Position numbers and translations under genes: made by a program
In this document: positions 45,197 to 54,374 of the stretch, in pieces
Layout: every line of letters begins with the position of its first letter
Position numbering within the stretch: position 1 is the first letter of the stretch
Notes under the pieces: model-generated
What the model saw: the letters and a program-made list of their open reading frames with translations, nothing else
What the model was told of the DNA's origin: nothing
Database searches by the model: none
DNA from: Arthrobacter sp. MYb229
GTDB taxonomy: Bacteria; Actinomycetota; Actinomycetes; Actinomycetales; Micrococcaceae
DNA length: 64,000 nucleotides
Reading direction: 5' to 3'
Assembly (NCBI RefSeq): GCF_002975405.1
Contig: NZ_PCPS01000002.1
Location: 1 to 64,000, forward strand

Positions 45197-45991
45197 ATGA
45201 CCCTGACTTCCGTTGCCCGGAATTATCGGCAACAATCCCCTTTGGTGTTTTGCCTGACCAATACCGTGGTCGCCAACTTCACCGCGAATGCACTGCTGGC
45301 CTCCGGGGCGGCTCCGGCGATGACCAACCTGCCCGGCGAAGCCGGGCCATTTGCCGCGGTGGCCTCCGCGGTCCTGGTGAACCTGGGCACTCCGAGCACC
45401 GAACAGCTGCGCGCCATGGACGAAGCGGTCCATGGGGCGAACCAGGCCGGCACCCCCTGGGTGCTGGACCCGGTGGCCGTGGGCGCATTGCCGGTACGCA
45501 CTGACTTCGCGCGAAAAATCGTGGCCCAGCGCCCCACCCTGATCCGCGGCAATGCCTCGGAGATTCTGGCGCTGGCCGGGCGCAGCTCGACCGGGCGCGG
45601 AGTGGACGCGCAGGACACCGTGCACGCGGCCATCGAGGCTGGACGCGAGTTGGCCATCGAATATGGTTCGGTGGTCGCGATCTCCGGAGCGGCCGATGCG
45701 ATCATCGATGCCAAGCGCACCACGCTGGTGCACAGCAACGGGATCGGCTTGACCGGGATTACCGGCGGCGGCTGCGCCCTGGGTGCAATCTGCGCCGGGA
45801 TGCTCGCGGTGAGCGAAGACCCGTTCGACGCGGCCATCGCAGCCCACGGCCTGTACGGACTGGCCGCCGAAAAGGCCCTGGCCATCGGCCGCGGCCCGGG
45901 TAGTTTCGCCGCGGCCTTCCTCGACGAACTCTCGCTGCTGGACCCCGACGAATTGCACAACCTGCGCCTTGAGGAGGCAAATAATGCGTGA
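45197..45991 (+). CDS. thiM: Hydroxyethylthiazole kinase
   Basis: A 264-residue salvage kinase that phosphorylates 4-methyl-5-(2-hydroxyethyl)thiazole. Family features are CLTNTVVANFTANALLASGAAPAM at the N-terminus, WVLDPVAVG, IRGNASEILALAG and the catalytic GITGGGCALGAICAG near the C-terminus. It is the first gene of a TPP-riboswitch operon. The GTG/ATG overlap with thiE is eight bases. Confidence 0.96.
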   Translation: MTLTSVARNYRQQSPLVFCLTNTVVANFTANALLASGAAPAMTNLPGEAGPFAAVASAVLVNLGTPSTEQLRAMDEAVHGANQAGTPWVLDPVAVGALPVRTDFARKIVAQRPTLIRGNASEILALAGRSSTGRGVDAQDTVHAAIEAGRELAIEYGSVVAISGAADAIIDAKRTTLVHSNGIGLTGITGGGCALGAICAGMLAVSEDPFDAAIAAHGLYGLAAEKALAIGRGPGSFAAAFLDELSLLDPDELHNLRLEEANNA

Positions 45992-46625
45992 TCTGGGAAT
46001 CTACCTGGTAGCCAACACCGAAAGCTGCCAGCCGCGCAGCACCCTGGAAGTCATCGAAGGCGCGGTGGCCGCGGGAGTGCAGTGGGTGCAGCTGCGGGCC
46101 AAGAACGAGACGGCCCGCGAATTCTTCGAACTGACCTGCGCGGCGGCGGAACTCACCGCCGGCAAGGCCGAGCTGCTGGTCAACGACCGCATCGACGTAT
46201 TCCTCGCCGCACGCGCCGCGGGGGCCGCGGTCACCGGCATCCATATCGGGCAGAAGGATATTGCGGTGCGCTACGCCCGCGAAATCATCGGCGAGGGGAT
46301 TATCGGGCTCAGCGCGTCCACCGATGAACAGCTGGCCGGGGCCAACGCCGACGCGAAATACCTCGATTACCTGGGGGTCGGGGCGATCCGCGCGACGCCC
46401 ACGAAGAAGGACCATCCCACCCCGCTGGGCATCGATGGATTCCTGCGGGCCAATCGGCTCACCGAGCTGCCCTGCGTGGCCATCGGCTCGCTGACCGCCG
46501 CGGACGCCGCGGCGCTGCGCGGCGGCGGGGCCGCCGGCATGGCGGTGGTCCGCGCGATCTGCGCCGCGGAGGATCCACAGGCGGCGAGCGCCGAACTGCG
46601 CAATCTCTGGGAAGGCGCCAAATGA
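45984..46625 (+). CDS. thiE: Thiamine phosphate synthase
   Basis: A 213-residue TIM-barrel enzyme joining HMP pyrophosphate and thiazole phosphate. VQWVQLRAKNETAREFFEL, LLVNDRIDVFLAARAAGAAVTGIHIGQKD, and the phosphate-binding VAIGSLTAADAAALRGGGAAGMAVVRAI are recognisable. The ATG at 45984 has GAGGAGG upstream. It overlaps thiM by eight bases and thiD by four. Confidence 0.95.
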   Translation: MRDLGIYLVANTESCQPRSTLEVIEGAVAAGVQWVQLRAKNETAREFFELTCAAAELTAGKAELLVNDRIDVFLAARAAGAAVTGIHIGQKDIAVRYAREIIGEGIIGLSASTDEQLAGANADAKYLDYLGVGAIRATPTKKDHPTPLGIDGFLRANRLTELPCVAIGSLTAADAAALRGGGAAGMAVVRAICAAEDPQAASAELRNLWEGAK

Positions 46626-48058
46626 GTCCCAACATTCTTTCGATCGCCGGCTCCGACCCCTCGGGAGGTGCGGGAATCCAGGCAGACCTGAAGGCCATCG
46701 GCGCCAACGGCGGCTACGGCATGGCCGTGATTACCGCGCTCACCGCGCAGAATACCCTCGGCGTGGATGCGGTGCAGGCCGTCGACGCGGGGTTCGTGGC
46801 CAAGCAGCTGGAATCGGTGTCCGCAGATGTGCGCATCGACGCGATCAAGATCGGCATGCTGGCCAATTCACAGATCATCACCGCGGTGTCCCGGTGGCTG
46901 GAAACGGTGCACGCTCCGGTGGTGCTGGACCCGGTGATGATCTCGACCAGCGGGGACCGGCTGCTGGCCGATGGTTCGGCGTTGGACGCACTGCTTTCCC
47001 GGGCGGATGTGCTCACCCCGAATACCGCAGAGCTTGCGGCCCTGCTCGGCGAGCAACCGGTGCGTGGCTGGGAGGAACTGCTCGAACAGGCCCAACGCCT
47101 GGCGGCCAAATACGAGGTGCTGGTGATCGCTAAGGGCGGCCACCTGCCCACCGAACGCTGCCCCGACGCGCTGGTGGGCCCGGCCGGGGTGATCGCCTGC
47201 TATGACGGCCCACGCCACGCCACCGCCAACACCCACGGCACCGGTTGCACGCTATCCAGCGCGCTGGCCACGCACTATGCCCGCGGCGGGGATTGGGCCA
47301 CCGCCCTGGGCGCGGCGAAGGAGTACCTCTTCGCGGCGATTGCCGCGGCCGATGAATTGCAGGTGGGCAGCGGGCACGGACCGGTGAACCACTTTGCCGG
47401 GCTCTTCGCGGGGCACAGCGCGGATCCGATGGCCGATTGGTGGGAGCGGATCGCCGAGTTGCGCGGTGGAATCGATGAGCTTCAGTTCATCCTCGAGCTC
47501 TCCGCGGGCACGCTGGAGCGCGAACGTTTCGAGTACTACCTGGCCCAGGACGCCCTGTATCTGCAGCGCTATGCGCAGGTGCTCGCGCGGGCCAGCGCGC
47601 TGGCCCCGCAGCTCGAGGCGCAACGCTTCTGGGCCAAGGGCGCGGAAGGAATCCTGGAGGGTGAGCTGAAGCTGCACCGCAGCGAGCTACTCGACCTGGC
47701 CCCCGAGCCGAGCGCCACCACGTTGAACTACGTCAACCACCTCAGCTCCTGCGCATCCAGCTATCCGGAGCTGATCGCCGCGATCCTGCCCTGCTATTGG
47801 ATCTATCAGGACATCGGCAATCGGCTGAGCGCCGCGAATCATGCCGGGCACCGGTATGAGAGCTGGCTGGCCACCTACAGTTCGGCGGAGTTCGACGAGG
47901 CCACCGCGGCGGCCATCGAGCTGGTCGCCGCCGCCTGGCGGCTCGCGGATCCGGCGCTGCGCGAGCGGATGTGGGATGCATTCCGGCGTTCGGCCGAGCA
48001 CGAGCTGTCTTTCTTCGCCCAAGCGCACGCGAAGGGCGTAGACTTCTCTACGGCCTAA
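46622..48058 (+). CDS. thiD: ThiD-TenA fusion: HMP(-P) kinase / thiaminase II-like
   Basis: A 478-residue fusion. Residues 1-265 are the ribokinase-fold hydroxymethylpyrimidine/phosphomethylpyrimidine kinase (SIAGSDPSGGAGIQADLKA, VLDPVMISTSG, NTHGTGCTLSSALA). Residues about 270-478 are TenA-like (ERFEYYLAQDALYLQRYAQVL; ILPCYWIYQDIG with the catalytic Cys; SAEHELSFFAQAH with the acid Glu), which recovers HMP from degraded thiamine. The fusion places salvage and phosphorylation of the same pyrimidine in one polypeptide. No thiC or thiG is nearby, so the operon looks dedicated to salvage. Confidence 0.94.
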   Translation: MSPNILSIAGSDPSGGAGIQADLKAIGANGGYGMAVITALTAQNTLGVDAVQAVDAGFVAKQLESVSADVRIDAIKIGMLANSQIITAVSRWLETVHAPVVLDPVMISTSGDRLLADGSALDALLSRADVLTPNTAELAALLGEQPVRGWEELLEQAQRLAAKYEVLVIAKGGHLPTERCPDALVGPAGVIACYDGPRHATANTHGTGCTLSSALATHYARGGDWATALGAAKEYLFAAIAAADELQVGSGHGPVNHFAGLFAGHSADPMADWWERIAELRGGIDELQFILELSAGTLERERFEYYLAQDALYLQRYAQVLARASALAPQLEAQRFWAKGAEGILEGELKLHRSELLDLAPEPSATTLNYVNHLSSCASSYPELIAAILPCYWIYQDIGNRLSAANHAGHRYESWLATYSSAEFDEATAAAIELVAAAWRLADPALRERMWDAFRRSAEHELSFFAQAHAKGVDFSTA

Positions 48059-48087
48059 ACGCGGGGCCAGGAATTCTGGAGGAACGC

Positions 48088-49359
48088 ATGAAGTGGAGCA
48101 TTCACGGCAACGGGAAGACCATCACCGAAGGTGAGGTCGTTGCCCCGGATGAGCGGCTGCATTGGCCGCAGACCATTTCCATCGGAGCCCAGCATATTCT
48201 GGCGATGTTCGGCGCCAGCATCCTGGTTCCGACGCTGACCGGTTTCCCGGTGACCACCACGCTGCTGTTCACCGGCGTCGCGACGATCATCTTCTTGCTG
48301 ATCACGAAGAACAAGGTGCCCAGCTACCTGGGGTCCTCCTTCGCGCTGATCGCCCCGGTGATGGCCTCGAAGGTCGGCGACGACTTCTCCGCGGCGCTGG
48401 GCGGCATCGCGATGACCGGTGCGGCGCTGTTCATCGTCGGCGCGATCGTGGCGAAGACCGGCACCCGGTGGATCCACGCGTTGATGCCGCCGGTGGTTAT
48501 GGGCACCATCGTCGCGCTGATCGGCTTGAACCTCGCCAGCGCCACGCTGGCTCCGATGCGCGATTTCCCGGCGACGACCTTCCTCACGGTGCTCGCCGTG
48601 GTGCTGTCCACCGTCGCGTTCAAGGGGCTGCTCGGGCGCCTGTCGATCCTGGTGGGCCTGGTGATCGGCTACGCGATTGCGCTCCTCCAGGGCCAGGTGG
48701 ACTTTGCCGCCGTGGGTCAGGCGGGCTGGATTGGGCTGCCGCAGTTCCATGCCCCCAGCTTTGACTTCAACGTGGCGTTGATGTTCCTGCCGGCGGTATT
48801 CGTGCTGATCGCGGAGAATATCGGCCATGTGCGTACCGTGGGCATCATGACCGGCAAGGACCTCTCCGAATTCAATGGGCGGGCGCTGATGGCCGATGGC
48901 GTCGGAACCCTGGTGGCCGGCATGGGCGGCGGCTCGGCGACGACCACCTATGCGGAGAATATCGGCGTGATGGCCGCCTCGCGCGTCTACTCCACCGCGG
49001 CCTATTGGGTCGCGGCGATTGCCGCGATAGCGCTGGCCTTCCTGCCGAAATTCGGGGCCTTGATCAATACCATTCCGGCCGGGGTGATCGGCGGGCTGGG
49101 GATCGTGCTGTACGGAATGATCGGCATTATCGGTGCCCGGTTGTGGATCGAGGCGAAGGTGGATTTCCAGAACCCGGTGAACCTGATGACCGCCGGAACC
49201 GGACTGATTATCGCGATTGCGGTCACCACCGATCTGACCTTCGGCCAGTTCCAGGTGGGCGGCATCGCGCTGGGCACCATTGCGACCCTTGTGGTTTACC
49301 ACCTGATGAATACCGTGGCCAAGCTGCGCAATAGCACCCTTGAACCGGTTGAGCGCTAA
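48088..49359 (+). CDS. NCS2 family nucleobase permease (uracil/xanthine permease-like)
   Basis: A 423-residue transporter of about 14 helices. SIGAQHILAMFGASILVPTLTGFP, PSYLGSSFALIAP and the signature ENIGHVRTVGIMTGKDLS plus GGGSATTTYAENIGVM mark the uracil branch of NCS2. TGGAGGAA precedes the ATG. It starts only 29 bases after thiD-tenA with no terminator between, so it is in reach of the TPP riboswitch. It may therefore carry a pyrimidine thiamine precursor rather than uracil; both are possible. A strong terminator follows. Confidence 0.87.
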   Translation: MKWSIHGNGKTITEGEVVAPDERLHWPQTISIGAQHILAMFGASILVPTLTGFPVTTTLLFTGVATIIFLLITKNKVPSYLGSSFALIAPVMASKVGDDFSAALGGIAMTGAALFIVGAIVAKTGTRWIHALMPPVVMGTIVALIGLNLASATLAPMRDFPATTFLTVLAVVLSTVAFKGLLGRLSILVGLVIGYAIALLQGQVDFAAVGQAGWIGLPQFHAPSFDFNVALMFLPAVFVLIAENIGHVRTVGIMTGKDLSEFNGRALMADGVGTLVAGMGGGSATTTYAENIGVMAASRVYSTAAYWVAAIAAIALAFLPKFGALINTIPAGVIGGLGIVLYGMIGIIGARLWIEAKVDFQNPVNLMTAGTGLIIAIAVTTDLTFGQFQVGGIALGTIATLVVYHLMNTVAKLRNSTLEPVER

Positions 49360-49376
49360 GCCAAGACCGAAGAACC

Positions 49377-49418
49377 AGCCGGCATTGTGACGAAGCTCAC
49401 GATGCCGGTTTTCTTTTG
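49377..49418 (+). terminator. Rho-independent terminator of the thi operon
   Basis: CCGGCATTGTGA and TCACGATGCCGG pair across CGAAGC with one mismatch (about 49379-49408) and are followed by TTTTCTTTT. Confidence 0.88.
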
Positions 49419-49590
49419 CCCTCCTGGAGAGGCCCGGCCTCGGCACCTTACCCGATTTGCGCGGGATTTCGGGGCTGGGTTGCGCGGATCCCCGAACCGC
49501 CCGAACACCTATTGTAAGGATTCTTTCCAAATTATGGCCAAGGTCGCATAAGCCGGCGGCCCGCGCGGGCATAAAACCCGCTGGAAATGT

Positions 49591-49618
49591 TTTGCGCCCC
49601 AGCCCAATCCGATAGCAT
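49591..49618 (+). promoter_or_regulatory. Probable promoter of the sugar MFS gene
   Basis: TTTGCG (49591-49596) and TAGCAT (49613-49618) are 16 bp apart; TAGCAT ends eight bases before the GTG at 49627, so the message is likely leaderless. Confidence 0.4.
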
Positions 49619-49626
49619 GGCTCCTT

Positions 49627-51033
49627 GTGACTGCGACTACATCTGACGGAAAGATATCCGCTCGACTCATCCTGATCGCCCTCGGGGCTGCCCTGGGTGG
49701 GTTCGTTTTTGGATATGACTCATCAATCGTTAACGGCACCGTGGACGCTGTCGAGCACGAGTTCGGGCTCAACGCGCTAACCATCGGTTTCACCGTTTCC
49801 TGCGCCCTGCTTGGCGCTGCGCTCGGCGCCTGGATCGCCGGAATGGTCTCCGAACGCATAGGCCGCGTGCGCACCATGGTGATCGCCTCCGCGATGCTGC
49901 TGATCTCCGCGCTGGGCTGCGGATTGTGCTTCGGCGCGTTCGACCTCATCATCTGGCGCATCGTCGGCGGCATCGGCGTCGGCTTCGCCTCGGTGATCGC
50001 CCCGGCCTACATCGCCGAGGTATCCCCCGCCAAGCACCGCGGACGCCTGGGCTCCATGCAGCAGATGGCCATCGTGCTCGGTATCTTCGTCGCCTTCCTG
50101 GTCAGCGCGCTGCTGGTCTTCGTGATGGGTTCGGCCGACGCCATCGGCTGGTTCGGCCTTTCGGCCTGGCGCTGGATGTACCTCTCGCTGGCCATCCCGG
50201 CGATCCTCTATGGCGTGCTGGCTATGCGCCTACCGGAATCCCCGCGCTATCTGGTCGAGCGGGGCCGCTACGTCGAGGCGGCAACCGTACTGACCCGCGA
50301 TATGGGCATGGTCCCGGGGGCCGAAACCGAAGCCAAGATCGAGGAAATCCGCAACACGGTCCACGTCGAGCGCCGCCAGGTGTTCAAGGACCTGCTCGGG
50401 CGCTTCGGCTTCCACCCGCTGGTGTGGGTGGGCATCCTGCTCTCGGTCTTCCAGCAGTTCGTGGGCATCAACGTAATCTTCTACTACTCCACGACGCTGT
50501 GGAAGTCTGTCGGCTTTGCCGAATCCGATTCCTTCACCATCTCGCTGATCACCTCGATCACCAACGTGGTGGCCACGATCGTTGCGGTGCTGCTGATCGA
50601 CGTGCTCGGCCGCAAGCTGCTGCTGTTGATCGGCTCGTCCATCATGACCGTGTCATTGGGCATGATGGCCATCGCCTTCGCCCAGTCGGTCACCATCGAC
50701 GGCGCAGTTTCACTGCCCGGCAGCTGGGGCATCGTGGCGCTGGTCTCCGCGAACCTGTTTGTGGTTGGCTTCGGCGCGACCTGGGGTCCAGCCGTCTGGG
50801 TGCTGCTCGGCGAAATCTTCCCGAACTCCATCCGCGCGCTGGCGCTCGGCGTTGCCGCCTCCGCCCAGTGGATCGCCAACTTCGCCGTCTCCACCACCTT
50901 CCCGACCCTCGCCGAGGCAGGCCTGGCGCTGGCCTACGGCATCTACGCGTTCTTCGCGCTGCTTTCGCTGATCTTCGTGATCTTCATGGTGCGCGAAACC
51001 AAGGGACGCCAGCTCGAGGAGATGAGCCTCTAG
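49627..51033 (+). CDS. Sugar porter family MFS transporter
   Basis: A 468-residue 12-helix proton/sugar symporter. GFVFGYDSSIVNGTV, ERIGRVRTMVIAS, GVGFASVIAPAYIAEVSPAKHRG, RLPESPRYLV, QQFVGINVIFYYSTTLW and the C-terminal ETKGR are the hallmark motifs of the sugar porter family (XylE/GLUT-like). The GTG start has no Shine-Dalgarno sequence. The convergent neighbour is a disaccharide phosphorylase, so maltose, trehalose or a related disaccharide is a reasonable cargo guess. Confidence 0.92.
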   Translation: MTATTSDGKISARLILIALGAALGGFVFGYDSSIVNGTVDAVEHEFGLNALTIGFTVSCALLGAALGAWIAGMVSERIGRVRTMVIASAMLLISALGCGLCFGAFDLIIWRIVGGIGVGFASVIAPAYIAEVSPAKHRGRLGSMQQMAIVLGIFVAFLVSALLVFVMGSADAIGWFGLSAWRWMYLSLAIPAILYGVLAMRLPESPRYLVERGRYVEAATVLTRDMGMVPGAETEAKIEEIRNTVHVERRQVFKDLLGRFGFHPLVWVGILLSVFQQFVGINVIFYYSTTLWKSVGFAESDSFTISLITSITNVVATIVAVLLIDVLGRKLLLLIGSSIMTVSLGMMAIAFAQSVTIDGAVSLPGSWGIVALVSANLFVVGFGATWGPAVWVLLGEIFPNSIRALALGVAASAQWIANFAVSTTFPTLAEAGLALAYGIYAFFALLSLIFVIFMVRETKGRQLEEMSL

Positions 51034-51059
51034 GACGCAGGAAACTTCCGCCGCTAAGG

Positions 51060-51096
51060 ACGTCGGGCGGGCACCCAGTGGGTGCCCGCCCGACGT
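51060..51096. terminator. Bidirectional terminator hairpin
   Basis: A perfect 17-bp stem (ACGTCGGGCGGGCACCC and its complement) around an AGT loop lies between the convergent MFS and phosphorylase genes. No T-run follows, so it may act with Rho or as a stabilising hairpin. Confidence 0.7.
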
Positions 51097-51103
51097 GTCT
51101 TGG

Positions 51104-54100
51104 CTACCAGGGCTTGTTAGGCACCTCGGCACCGGCCTCTCGTTGCAGCGAGAGCACATGTTCTAGGCTCGGACGCCCGGAGAGCTGCGGCCCCTGATCG
51201 CGCAGGGCCACCCGGTGGCGCTGGCCGGTCTGCAGCACGATCTCCTCGCTCCGCACCCAGAGGCTTTGCGGCCCCCGGCCGGTGAGCGAGAATTCGATTC
51301 CGCTGGCATCGAGCAGCACCTTGATCACCGAACCGTTATAGGCCAGCTGGAATCGCAGGGATCTGAAGCGCTCGGGCAGCCGCGGGTCGAAATGCAACCG
51401 TTGGTCATCGTCGCGCAGCCCGGCGAAGCCGTTGACCAGCGCGGCCCACACGCCACCGGTGGACGCCACATGCACCCCGTCGGCGGTATTTCCATGGAGG
51501 TTTTCCAGGTCGACATTCAACGCATGTTCGAAGTAGTCGAAGGCCAGGTCCCGATAGCCGACCTCGGCCGCAAGGATTGACTGTACGGTGGCCGAAAGCG
51601 TCGAGTCTCCAGTGGTCAATGGGTCATAGTAGTTGAAATCGGCGAGTTTCTGCTCGGCCGTGAAATCGCTGGAGCGCAGCCACAGCGCCAGCACCGTATC
51701 GGCCTGCTTGATGACCTGGAAGCGGTAAATCACCAACGGGTGGTAATGCAGCAGCAGCGGACGTTTATCCGGGCCGCTGGCCTCGAGATCCCAGACCTCG
51801 CGATTCAGGAAATGCTCGTCCTGCGGGTGGATTCCCACGGCCTTCGAATACGGGATATGGATTCGTTCGGCCGCCAGCTGCCAGGTGGAGATCTCCGCTG
51901 AATCAATTCCCATCCGCTCGGCCAGCTCGGCATAGAACTGCGGGCGCCGGGCGGCCAGCTCGCGTATCAGCTGCGCCGAACGGCGCAGGTTAAAGCGCGC
52001 CATCACATTGGTGTAGGTGTTGTCGTTGACCACCGCGGTGTACTCATCCGGGCCGGTCACCCCGTGAATATGGAAGCTGCGCTGATCCCCGGTACCGCGC
52101 CAGAAACCCAAAGACGCCCACATCCGGGCGGTGCCGACCAGAATTTCTGCGGCGCCCGCCTCGAGGAACTCGTCATCGCAGGCCGCGTCGAGATAGCGGT
52201 TGAGCGAATACACCACGTCTGCGTTGATGTGATACTGCGCGGTACCCGCCGGGTAGTACGCGCTGGCTTCCTCACCGTTAATGGTGCGCCAGGGGAAGAG
52301 CAGCCCCTCCTCGTTCATGATGCGTGCCCGACGCGTCGCCGCCGGGATCATCGAGATCCGCGCGCGGAGCGTATTTCTGGCCCACTGCTGGTTCGTGTAG
52401 GTCAAAAACGGCAGCACGTAGATTTCGGTATCCCAGAAGTAGTGCCCGGAATATCCGTTGCCGCTGACCCCCTTGGCGCTGATCCCCAAGCCGTCGGCTC
52501 GGGCCGAGGCCTGGGCAAGCTGGAAGAGGTTCCAGCGGATCTTGCGTTGCAGGCTCGGATCGTCGCTGTCCACCAGGACGTCGCTGCGCTGCCAGTAATC
52601 CTTCATAAATGCGCGCTGTGCACGGAAGTGCTCGTCGATCCCCCGGGGCACCAGATGGTTCAGTGCGCGGCTCGAACGCTGCAGCATTTCTTTGGCCGGG
52701 TGCCGGCGCGAGGAGTGGTAGGCCGCGAACTTGGCCACGCGCAGGCCCTGTCCCGCTTCGAGGTTCGCGCTTGAAACCTCGTCGGCACGATCGGGCTTCG
52801 CCGAACGCTCCGTTTGAATCTGGGCGCTGGCACCACCGGTGGTATTCACCAGGTGTTCCACGACTGCCGACACGGACATATTGGATCCCGCCACGGTGTA
52901 GGAAAGCCCAAGACGGGTTCCTTCCGCTATCTGGCCGGCCGGGTGCAAAGGATTATCCGAGGACTCGTCGGACTTGCGCGGGTCCTGGCCCGCGTCGAGA
53001 TCGGCCGGAGAAGACACCTCCGGTTCGGAGCGATAGCCGATCACCGAGGACTGGACCAGCACATGCGCCGGTCCGTCGAGCAGGCGCACATGCAGATCTT
53101 GGAGCGCCAGATGCCGGTCGCTGAAGGAAATCATGGTCCGTGCCGTGACCGCCACCCGATGGCCTTCTGCGGTGCGCCACAGGGTCTGTGAAATCAATGT
53201 CCCCTCGCGGAAGTCCAAGCGCAAGTCATCGCGGAGCATTTCGGTTCGCCCCACCTCCAGCGCCTCGTCGTTGATGAACACACGCAGGGTCCGGAAATCT
53301 GGGGCGCTGATCATCGTCTGCCCGGTTTCGGCAAGCCCGAACGCGCTTTCTGCGTGGCGGATCTGCCAGGTTTCGTGCAGCCCGTTGAGGAAAGTCCCGG
53401 CGACTTGCTCGCCCAGGCCCACCTGGGCCGAACGAGCGCCAAGGAAGCCGTTGCCCAGGGCGAAGACCGTGTCTTGGGCGCCCGTCTCATCGCGTTCGGC
53501 TTCCCGAGTGATGGACCAGGGGTCAAAGTTCCAGGCCTTAACCGCGGAGGCTGAAACCAACTCGCTGAGGTCCTGGACCACAAAGAGCGCACCGGCATCC
53601 AATAGCTGCTGCTCATTGTCTTCACGTGCCACCCCGACGACCATGAAGCCGCCTTCCTGGGCGGCTTGCACGCCGCTGGTGGCATCCTCGATGACCACGC
53701 ACTCTTCGGGGCGCCAACCGAGGTCCTTGGCGGTCGCCAAGAACGTGGCGGGCGATGGCTTGCCAGGCAGCTCGCGTGCCGCTGCCTCGTGCCCGCCCAT
53801 GATGGTGGTGAAGAACCTTTCCAGCCCCGCGGCTTCCAGTACCGAGCGGGCATTGCGTGATGAGGAGACCACGGCTACATCCAGCCCTGCCTCCAGGACC
53901 TGTTGCAGGTAGTTGCTGGACCCGGAATAGGGCGCAATCCCATCACGCTCCAGCACCGTGGTGAAAACCGAATTCTTCAGATTTCCCAGCGCGCACACCG
54001 AGGTGTATCCCGCAGGGTCCTTCGGGTCTCCCCAGGGCAGCGCTATTCCCCGGGACTCGAGTACGGCGCCGACGCCCTCATAGCGTGGCCTGCCGTCGAG

Positions 54101-54283
54101 TAGCTCGAAATAGTCCGGATCGGTATAGGGCGGCACGCCCGGGTGTTCTTGGGCGAAGAATCCGGTAAATAATTCTTTCCAAGCCGCACGGTGCAATAGC
54201 GCGGTAGGTGTGAGAACACCATCCAAATCAAAAAGGACGGCCTTGAAATCACGGTGGCGGTACGTCGGGCGTGTAGCGTTCAC
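51104..54283 (-). CDS. Fusion of beta-phosphoglucomutase (HAD) and GH65 disaccharide phosphorylase
   Basis: A 1,059-residue fusion. Residues about 10-235 are a HAD beta-phosphoglucomutase (VLFDLDGVLTPTA with the Asp nucleophile; VVSSSRNARSVLEAAGL; PSPATFLATAKDLG; VVIEDATSGVQAA). Residues about 250-1050 are GH65: GNGFLGAR, GYSGHYFWDTEIYVLPFLTY and the catalytic acid in HGVTGPDEYT (Glu near 747). Phosphorolysis of maltose, trehalose, kojibiose or nigerose gives beta-glucose-1-phosphate, which the fused mutase turns into glucose-6-phosphate. A GTG at 54283 with GAAGGA upstream is the start. The exact disaccharide is undetermined. Confidence 0.9.
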   Translation of the reverse strand: MNATRPTYRHRDFKAVLFDLDGVLTPTALLHRAAWKELFTGFFAQEHPGVPPYTDPDYFELLDGRPRYEGVGAVLESRGIALPWGDPKDPAGYTSVCALGNLKNSVFTTVLERDGIAPYSGSSNYLQQVLEAGLDVAVVSSSRNARSVLEAAGLERFFTTIMGGHEAAARELPGKPSPATFLATAKDLGWRPEECVVIEDATSGVQAAQEGGFMVVGVAREDNEQQLLDAGALFVVQDLSELVSASAVKAWNFDPWSITREAERDETGAQDTVFALGNGFLGARSAQVGLGEQVAGTFLNGLHETWQIRHAESAFGLAETGQTMISAPDFRTLRVFINDEALEVGRTEMLRDDLRLDFREGTLISQTLWRTAEGHRVAVTARTMISFSDRHLALQDLHVRLLDGPAHVLVQSSVIGYRSEPEVSSPADLDAGQDPRKSDESSDNPLHPAGQIAEGTRLGLSYTVAGSNMSVSAVVEHLVNTTGGASAQIQTERSAKPDRADEVSSANLEAGQGLRVAKFAAYHSSRRHPAKEMLQRSSRALNHLVPRGIDEHFRAQRAFMKDYWQRSDVLVDSDDPSLQRKIRWNLFQLAQASARADGLGISAKGVSGNGYSGHYFWDTEIYVLPFLTYTNQQWARNTLRARISMIPAATRRARIMNEEGLLFPWRTINGEEASAYYPAGTAQYHINADVVYSLNRYLDAACDDEFLEAGAAEILVGTARMWASLGFWRGTGDQRSFHIHGVTGPDEYTAVVNDNTYTNVMARFNLRRSAQLIRELAARRPQFYAELAERMGIDSAEISTWQLAAERIHIPYSKAVGIHPQDEHFLNREVWDLEASGPDKRPLLLHYHPLVIYRFQVIKQADTVLALWLRSSDFTAEQKLADFNYYDPLTTGDSTLSATVQSILAAEVGYRDLAFDYFEHALNVDLENLHGNTADGVHVASTGGVWAALVNGFAGLRDDDQRLHFDPRLPERFRSLRFQLAYNGSVIKVLLDASGIEFSLTGRGPQSLWVRSEEIVLQTGQRHRVALRDQGPQLSGRPSLEHVLSLQREAGAEVPNKPW

Positions 54284-54361
54284 GATCGAAATCCTTCGTC
54301 GAGGAGCAATTGTTGGCCGTAGACCCAACGGTAGCAAGTGATCCCGCTTGCATCGACATAC

Positions 54362-54367
54362 TACGAT
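54362..54367 (+). promoter_or_regulatory. -10 box of probable leaderless APH-like gene
   Basis: TACGAT ends seven bases before the GTG at 54375; the -35 is weak. Confidence 0.35.
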
Positions 54368-54374
54368 TGGGATT

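Noticed and set aside
48055-49572. Minus-strand frame of about 505 codons
   Set aside because: Antisense to the NCS2 permease; composition is Arg/His/Gln-rich and lacks any domain.
51060-51096. 17-bp perfect inverted repeat as a transposon end or recombination site
   Set aside because: It occurs once, between two converging stop codons, with no transposase nearby; a terminator is simpler.
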